Positions 1 through 5,325 of a stretch of DNA of 5,325 nt are shown piece by piece. The position numbers and the translations under genes are program-made. Under the pieces are notes generated by a model. It saw only the letters and a list, made by a program, of their open reading frames with translations. It did not search any database and had not been told where the DNA came from. The DNA is taken from positions 1 through 5,325 of the forward strand of contig DAOVVO010000092.1 in the NCBI GenBank assembly GCA_030637135.1. Reading direction: 5' to 3'. This DNA is from Nitrospirota bacterium. Its GTDB lineage: Bacteria; Nitrospirota; Thermodesulfovibrionia; UBA6902; BMS3Bbin08. The first letter of the stretch is position 1; every line of letters begins with the position of its first letter.

Positions 1-1
1 A

Positions 2-769
2 AAGCTAAAAAATGTGTTTGCACACAATAAAATAAATGCTGTGATTAACCTTGCAGCAAGGGCAGGCGTAAGGGCATCTGTAGAAAACCCCTGGGTTTAT
101 CTTGATGCCAATACAAAAGGGACTTTAAATCTTCTTGAATGCTGCAGACGATTCAAGGTTAAAAAATTTGTTTTAGCTTCCACTTCAAGTATATATGGAT
201 TTGAAAAAATGCCTTTTAAAGAAGATAAAAAGACCGATACGCCGCTTGTCCCGTATTCCGCTACAAAAAAGGGTGCCGAAGTTTTATGTTATCCGTATCA
301 TTACCTTTATAACCTTGATATAAGTATCTTAAGGTATTTTACTGTATATGGTCCTGCGGGCAGACCCGATATGAGCATATTCATATTCATAAAAAACATT
401 GAATCAGGAAAACCCGTTCCAGTGTTTGGAGATGGCAACCAGACAAGGGATTTTACTTACATTGATGATATTGCAGATGGAACGGTAAAGGCTCTAAAAC
501 CAACAGGGCATGAAATAATAAATCTTGGCGGTGATCACCCTGTCAAATTAAAGTATGTGATTACACTTCTGGAAAAAAACCTTGGTAAAAAAGCAAAAAT
601 AAAATATCTTCCACGTCACCCTGCTGATGTCACTGCTACATGGGCACATATTGAGAAGGCACAAAAACTTCTTGGCTGGAGACCAAAGACTTCAATTGAG
701 CAGGGGGTAGAAAAAACCTGCAAATTGGGTTTTGATAATAAGAATGTTTTGAAAAGTTTAAAGTGGTAA
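2..769 (+). CDS. UDP-glucuronate 4-epimerase-like NAD-dependent sugar epimerase (5' end missing)
   Basis: C-terminal part of an extended SDR sugar-nucleotide epimerase. The frame is open to the left edge, so the GTG at 14 is internal and the first roughly 75-85 residues, including the GxxGxxG dinucleotide-binding loop, lie outside. Counting that GTG as residue 1, the visible parts are INLAARAGVR (11-20), the Ser/Thr active-site strand ASTSSIYG (55-62), the catalytic YSATK (Tyr81, Lys85), and RYFTVYGPAGRPDM (107-120), typical of the UDP-glucuronate 4-epimerase/CapI branch. GDGNQTRDFTYIDDI (139-153) and the C-terminal LLGWRPKTS follow. Members interconvert UDP-glucuronate and UDP-galacturonate in the cytoplasm, supplying LPS or capsule synthesis. 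The usual GDV of the C-terminal substrate region reads ADV here (205-206), so exact substrate is inferred; a related UDP-hexose epimerase or dehydratase is possible. It converges on the next gene 65 bases away. Confidence 0.9.
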   Translation, partial: KLKNVFAHNKINAVINLAARAGVRASVENPWVYLDANTKGTLNLLECCRRFKVKKFVLASTSSIYGFEKMPFKEDKKTDTPLVPYSATKKGAEVLCYPYHYLYNLDISILRYFTVYGPAGRPDMSIFIFIKNIESGKPVPVFGDGNQTRDFTYIDDIADGTVKALKPTGHEIINLGGDHPVKLKYVITLLEKNLGKKAKIKYLPRHPADVTATWAHIEKAQKLLGWRPKTSIEQGVEKTCKLGFDNKNVLKSLKW

Positions 770-834
770 ACTTCGTTTTTGATTTCACCGATTTAAGAAA
801 ACGATTTCACAGATAACTAAACAGTTGCCCTGTA
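770..834. repeat. Convergent spacer with short direct repeat
   Basis: This 65-base gap separates the ends of two convergent genes. The octamer GATTTCAC occurs at 781-788 and again at 803-810, with a further GATTT at 790-794 between them. No strong terminator hairpin is visible: the only stem against a T run is AAAC/GTTT (768-771 with 775-778), four base pairs long. The spacer may be a remnant of a dispersed short repeat, but that is inference. Confidence 0.4.
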
Positions 835-1728
835 TTATTGCTTGCCAAATATCGCACTGAGTGCTTCGTTAACCTTGTTAAACCTAAACTTGTATCCTGC
901 TTTCAGTATTTTTTCCGGTAATACCCTCTGCCCTGTAAGGAGTACGCTTCCAAGCTCTCCAAGACTTAACCTAACTATAAAACCCGGCACTGAGAGCCAG
1001 GAGGGTCTGTTGAGTGCCTTTCCGAGTGCCGAGGTGAACTCTCTGTTTGTAACCGGCTGAGGTGCAGTTGCATTAAAGGGTCCTGAAACAAAATCATTTT
1101 CAAGTGCATACGTGATAATACCGACCATATCATCTCTATGAATCCATGAAAACCACTGTTTGCCACTGCCAATAGGTCCTCCAAGAAAGAATTTAAACGG
1201 AATTGTCATTGGAGGCAGTGCTCCGCCGTCAGACTCAAGTACAGCACCTATACGGATAAGCACAACCCGTACTCCCAGTTCCTGTGCTTTCAGCGCTTCT
1301 GCCTCCCAAGCCTTACACACTTCTGCAAGGAAATCTGTTGCAGGTTGCGTTTCCTCTGTGACCTCCTCGTCTTCGTGGGCGCCGTAATAGCCTATTGCAG
1401 ATGCACTGATTAACACCTTTGGCCTTTGATGAGCATTTTGCATTGATTGCACAAGTGCACGTGTGGTATGTATGCGGCTTGACATGATGCGTTCCTTTCG
1501 AACTTTTGTCCAACGACTGGATACAATAGGTTCTCCTGCAAGGTTTATAACAGCATCAAAGTCTGACATTGTATCTGAGGGTATGAGCGCTGGAGCTTGC
1601 CATGTAAGTTTTTGTTTTGAATCACTTTGACGTCTTGTAGTAATGGTGACACTATGACCGGAACTGTTAAGCTCCCGGCTTAACGCACCTCCTATAAACC
1701 CCGCACCGCCAGTAACTAATATTTTCAT
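835..1728 (-). CDS. TIGR01777 family epimerase (YfcH/SDR39U1-like SDR protein)
   Basis: Complete 297-residue gene, the normal length for this atypical extended SDR family. The N-terminus MKILVTGGAGFIG carries GxxGxxG (Gly7, Gly10, Gly13) for NAD(P) binding. Family signatures follow in order: NLAGEPI (62-68), RWT...SRIHTTRALV (72-93), SASAIGYYG (108-116), WEAEAL (141-146), the GGALPPM to FFLGGPIGSGKQWFSWIHRDDM stretch (168-201), and GPFNATAPQPVTN (216-228). A DUF1731-type C-terminal segment runs from about 245 and includes GQRVLPEKILKAGYKF. ATG at 1728 is chosen because GGAG (1734-1737) sits five bases upstream; the GTG at 1734 would overlap that site. The function of the family is not settled: bacterial members are linked to cell division or envelope phenotypes, and no substrate is firmly known. 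It follows tgt on the same strand, but the repeat-filled spacer argues against tight coupling. G+C in sampled blocks is somewhat above its neighbours. Confidence 0.93.
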   Translation of the reverse strand: MKILVTGGAGFIGGALSRELNSSGHSVTITTRRQSDSKQKLTWQAPALIPSDTMSDFDAVINLAGEPIVSSRWTKVRKERIMSSRIHTTRALVQSMQNAHQRPKVLISASAIGYYGAHEDEEVTEETQPATDFLAEVCKAWEAEALKAQELGVRVVLIRIGAVLESDGGALPPMTIPFKFFLGGPIGSGKQWFSWIHRDDMVGIITYALENDFVSGPFNATAPQPVTNREFTSALGKALNRPSWLSVPGFIVRLSLGELGSVLLTGQRVLPEKILKAGYKFRFNKVNEALSAIFGKQ

Positions 1729-1733
1729 TCCCA

Positions 1734-1737
1734 CTCC
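1734..1737 (-). promoter_or_regulatory. Ribosome binding site deciding the TIGR01777 gene start
   Basis: GGAG on the - strand lies five bases before the ATG at 1728. It supports that start over the in-frame GTG at 1734, which would begin inside the site. The ATG also gives the family-typical MKILVTGG beginning. Confidence 0.6.
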
Positions 1738-1790
1738 ATGTTAGAAGAAGTTGATAAATATATGCACATTATTTAACCCTTATAAAAAAT

Positions 1791-1990
1791 CTGCTTACTG
1801 CTTCCTGTTTTCTGCTTACTGCCCTTTCCCGCCTTACTTCTCGGTACGAGTCGATTCCGACCTTTCCCGCTTTTCCCGCTTTCTGCCTACTGCTTACTGT
1901 TTTTTGTTTCCTGCCTTGTGTTTACTGCTTACTTTTTTTGCTGCTTACTTTCCTTTTCCCGCCTTACATCCTTTCCCGCTTTTCCCGCTT
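1791..1990. repeat. Tandem heptamer and longer direct repeats in the tgt / TIGR01777 spacer
   Basis: The spacer between tgt and the next gene (1729-2026) contains no plausible gene and is strongly pyrimidine-rich on the + strand. Two blocks of a degenerate heptamer, consensus CTGCTTA, run in perfect seven-base register: five copies at 1791-1825 and seven at 1883-1931. Another exact CTGCTTA lies at 1941-1947. Longer direct repeats overlie these. A 21-base segment containing two TTTCCCGC units is identical at 1861-1881 and 1970-1990, and the 13-mer TTTCCCGCCTTAC occurs at 1825-1837 and 1955-1967. The order (13-mer, then 21-mer) is the same both times, so a unit of roughly 110-130 bases may have been duplicated. 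The section 1840-1860 is different in composition and contains the small inverted repeat CTCG-GTA-CGAG. The arrangement resembles the heptanucleotide STRR repeats known from cyanobacteria, without sequence identity being claimed. Confidence 0.85.
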
Positions 1991-2026
1991 CTTAATACAA
2001 ACTCGCTACTTTCTACCCTCTCCTCT

Positions 2027-3627
<1,601 letters not shown>

Positions 3628-3635
3628 AATTCACT

Positions 3636-3641
3636 CTCCTT
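3636..3641 (-). promoter_or_regulatory. Strong ribosome binding site of the copD-like gene
   Basis: AAGGAG on the - strand, eight bases before ATG 3627, is the best Shine-Dalgarno match found at a gene start here. The region further upstream (3642-3689) is very AT-rich and could hold a promoter, but I see no convincing -35/-10 pair. Confidence 0.7.
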
Positions 3642-3689
3642 AAAAATTAATTTTGATATTTGTAATCTGGAATTTAAAATGTTACATTT

Positions 3690-3719
3690 ACCCCGTTAGA
3701 AATTTATCTCTAACGGGGT
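3690..3719 (-). terminator. Hairpin right after argS, probable terminator or dispersed palindrome
   Basis: An uninterrupted 11-base-pair stem (3690-3700 with 3709-3719) closes an eight-base loop and contains four consecutive G-C pairs at its base. It begins at the base following the argS TAA. On the - strand it is followed by TAAATGTAAC rather than a clean T run, so it is a weak intrinsic terminator by the usual rule. It could also stabilise the mRNA 3' end or be a copy of a dispersed palindromic repeat. It marks the boundary between argS and the copD-like/tgt unit. Confidence 0.65.
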
Positions 3720-5325
3720 TTACATCCTTTCCGGAGCACTGACTCCGAGAGTTTTCAATCCTTCTTCAAGAACAATCTGGACAGCCTTGCATAGACAGAG
3801 TCTTGCGGCAGTGAGCGTGCTATTTTCAGAAATAACCCTGTACTTGTTGTAGTAAGAATGAAACATGCCTGCCAATTCCTGCAAAAAATAGGTTATCCTG
3901 TGCGGTTCAAAGGAGAAAACTGCTCCCTCAAAAATTATAGGATATTGAAGAAGCTTTTTGATGATGGAAATTTCATCATCTTCTTTCAGAGCTGATAGAT
4001 CAACCTCTTGAACTCCAGACTCCGTACTCAAAACTCCTTTTTCTGCTGCCTGCCATGTACCATTGCGGTTCATGGCCTGTCTGAATATACTCGAAATTCT
4101 TGCAAATGCATACTGGACATAGAAAACCGGGTTTTCTGCCGACTGTTCCTTTGCGACCTCTATATCAAACTCAAGATGACTGTCGGCACGTCTTGTGAGA
4201 AATATAAATTTTGCAGTATCAGCACCAACCTCATCAATAACCTCTCTCAATGTTATAAATTCACCAGCCCTCTTTGACATCTGCACTGGCTCTCCGTGTC
4301 TGAGAAGGGTCACCATCTGAATAAGTAAAACCCTGAATTTTTCTTTTGCAAGACCGAATGCCTCAAGCACTGACTGAATCCTCCGGACGTAGCCGTGGTG
4401 GTCAGCACCCCATATATTAATTATAGTGTCAAAGCCCCTGTCGAGTTTATCCTTGTGATAGGCAATATCAGAGGCAAAATATGTGTATTCACCGTCTTTT
4501 TTTACAATGACCCTGTCTTTGTCATCTCCGAACAGAGTAGTGCTGCCCCACTGAGCACCGTCTTTTTCATAGAGAAAATTTTTTTCACGGAGGACAGTGA
4601 TGGATTTTTTTACTTTGTCACTCTCATGCAGCTCTCTTTCACTCTGCCATCTGTCAAATATAATGCCAAAGTCTCTCAGGTCTTGTGCTATATCCGCGAG
4701 CATCATTTTATAAGCATAATTCGTAAAAAAATCCCCGCATTCTTTAAATTGTTTACGGAGATATTTTTTGCTGGTTTTCTTGACTATCTGCTGAGATATG
4801 GATTCAATATAATCTCCTTTATAACCATCTTCAGGAAAAGGGACATTATTCCCCAGTATCTGCTGGTATCGTGCATATACAGATTGCCCGAGGAGCCGTA
4901 CCTGCGTCCCTGCATCATTAATATAAAATTCCCTTTGGACGTCAAACCCTGCTGCCTGAAGCAGATTGCTCAGTGCATTTCCAACGGCAGCCCCTCTGCC
5001 ATGCCCGATATGAAGGGGACCTGTGGGATTGGCACTCACAAATTCAACCTGTACTTTTTTACCTTCGCCAATATTCGTTCTGAGGGAAGAGTGCTCTTCG
5101 ACTAAAAGTTTCTCGAGGTTTGCGTAGAAATACTCCTTTTTAAATCTGAAATTGATAAATCCCGGACCTGCTACTTCAATTATTTCAAAAAGCTTGTCTT
5201 TATCGGGTTTTTTATATTCTTCCAGTCTCATAACAAGACAAAGATCATTTGCTATATCTCTCGGAGGTTTCTTGAGAGTCTTTGTAAGGCTCATAGCCAC
5301 GGTAGTAGCAGCATCACCCAGTGCC
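3720..5325 (-). CDS. argS: Arginyl-tRNA synthetase (5' end missing)
   Basis: Class I aminoacyl-tRNA synthetase that charges tRNA-Arg in the cytoplasm using ATP. The frame stays open to the right edge: codons beyond the GTG at 5300 read ALGDAATTVAMSL, the conserved GDxAT-VAM segment of the N-terminal domain. Both that GTG and the nearby ATG are therefore internal, and roughly 30-45 residues are missing. Counting the GTG as residue 1, the signature HIGH motif is HIGHGRGAAVGNAL (97-110; bases 5001-5012 encode HIGH), preceded by FVSANPTGPL. WGADHHGYVRRI (297-308) and QMSKRAGEFITL (340-351, the KMSKS-type loop) follow. A DALR anticodon-binding domain runs from about 392 to the canonical end LGVSAPERM. 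All catalytic motifs are intact. A strong hairpin starts directly after the stop codon. The downstream copD-like gene has its own ribosome site 92 bases away. Confidence 0.97.
   Translation of the reverse strand, partial: ALGDAATTVAMSLTKTLKKPPRDIANDLCLVMRLEEYKKPDKDKLFEIIEVAGPGFINFRFKKEYFYANLEKLLVEEHSSLRTNIGEGKKVQVEFVSANPTGPLHIGHGRGAAVGNALSNLLQAAGFDVQREFYINDAGTQVRLLGQSVYARYQQILGNNVPFPEDGYKGDYIESISQQIVKKTSKKYLRKQFKECGDFFTNYAYKMMLADIAQDLRDFGIIFDRWQSERELHESDKVKKSITVLREKNFLYEKDGAQWGSTTLFGDDKDRVIVKKDGEYTYFASDIAYHKDKLDRGFDTIINIWGADHHGYVRRIQSVLEAFGLAKEKFRVLLIQMVTLLRHGEPVQMSKRAGEFITLREVIDEVGADTAKFIFLTRRADSHLEFDIEVAKEQSAENPVFYVQYAFARISSIFRQAMNRNGTWQAAEKGVLSTESGVQEVDLSALKEDDEISIIKKLLQYPIIFEGAVFSFEPHRITYFLQELAGMFHSYYNKYRVISENSTLTAARLCLCKAVQIVLEEGLKTLGVSAPERM

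Noticed and set aside
14..16. GTG as the real start of the left epimerase
   Set aside because: The frame is open upstream and the protein would lack its Rossmann nucleotide-binding loop, so the gene is cut by the window edge.
768..780. Possible terminator AAAC-TTC-GTTT followed by T's after the left epimerase
   Set aside because: A four-base-pair, AT-rich stem is too weak to call.
842..1060. Short + strand frame opposite the TIGR01777 gene, with similar ones at 1160-1387, 2262-2459, 2610-2858 and 4008-4277
   Set aside because: All are antisense to well-supported genes and show no domain or ribosome site worth calling.
1741..1790. Possible - strand promoter for the TIGR01777 gene (TATATT with a TTTATA-like box 18 bases upstream)
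   Set aside because: The -35 match is poor and the stretch is AT-rich enough for such boxes to occur by chance.
1791..1990. CRISPR array
   Set aside because: Repeats are tandem heptamers and overlapping short units with no unique spacers of regular length, and there are no cas genes in the window.
4395..5105. 236-codon + strand open frame opposite argS
   Set aside because: It lies wholly antisense to a clear, motif-complete argS, and its translation shows no recognisable domain. It is a shadow of argS codon use.

Overview
The window looks like bacterial chromosome from a moderately AT-rich, probably Gram-negative organism. The evidence is ordinary housekeeping genes, a sugar-nucleotide epimerase of the kind used for surface polysaccharide, and many AGA/AGG arginine codons. 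The lineage cannot be fixed from the sequence. The gene types, base composition and pyrimidine-rich intergenic repeats would fit an anammox-type planctomycete or a Nitrospirota/Desulfobacterota-like bacterium, but that is a guess.

Layout, left to right. (1) The 3' part of a UDP-glucuronate 4-epimerase-like SDR gene on the + strand, cut by the left edge. (2) A 65-base convergent spacer with a short direct repeat. (3) On the - strand, a complete TIGR01777-type (YfcH/SDR39U1) epimerase-family gene. (4) A spacer of about 300 bases filled with pyrimidine-rich (+ strand) tandem heptamers and longer direct repeats. (5) tgt, tRNA-guanine transglycosylase. (6) A small four-helix CopD-like membrane protein gene, directly upstream of tgt and probably translationally coupled to it. 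(7) A strong hairpin right after the argS stop codon. (8) argS, arginyl-tRNA synthetase, cut at its 5' end by the right edge.

Transcription of the - strand therefore runs argS, hairpin, copD-like, tgt, repeats, TIGR01777 gene. ArgRS and Tgt both act on tRNA (arginine charging; queuosine precursor insertion at position 34). The membrane protein between them has no obvious link to either. The two SDR genes at the left face each other and belong to different SDR families, so they need not be related in function.

No tRNA, rRNA, CRISPR array, transposase, phage gene or defence system was found. I see no undescribed multi-gene system here. The most unusual content is the repeats: two in-register blocks of a CTGCTTA-like heptamer between tgt and the TIGR01777 gene, and a separate three-copy heptamer that forms the copD-like stop/tgt start junction.
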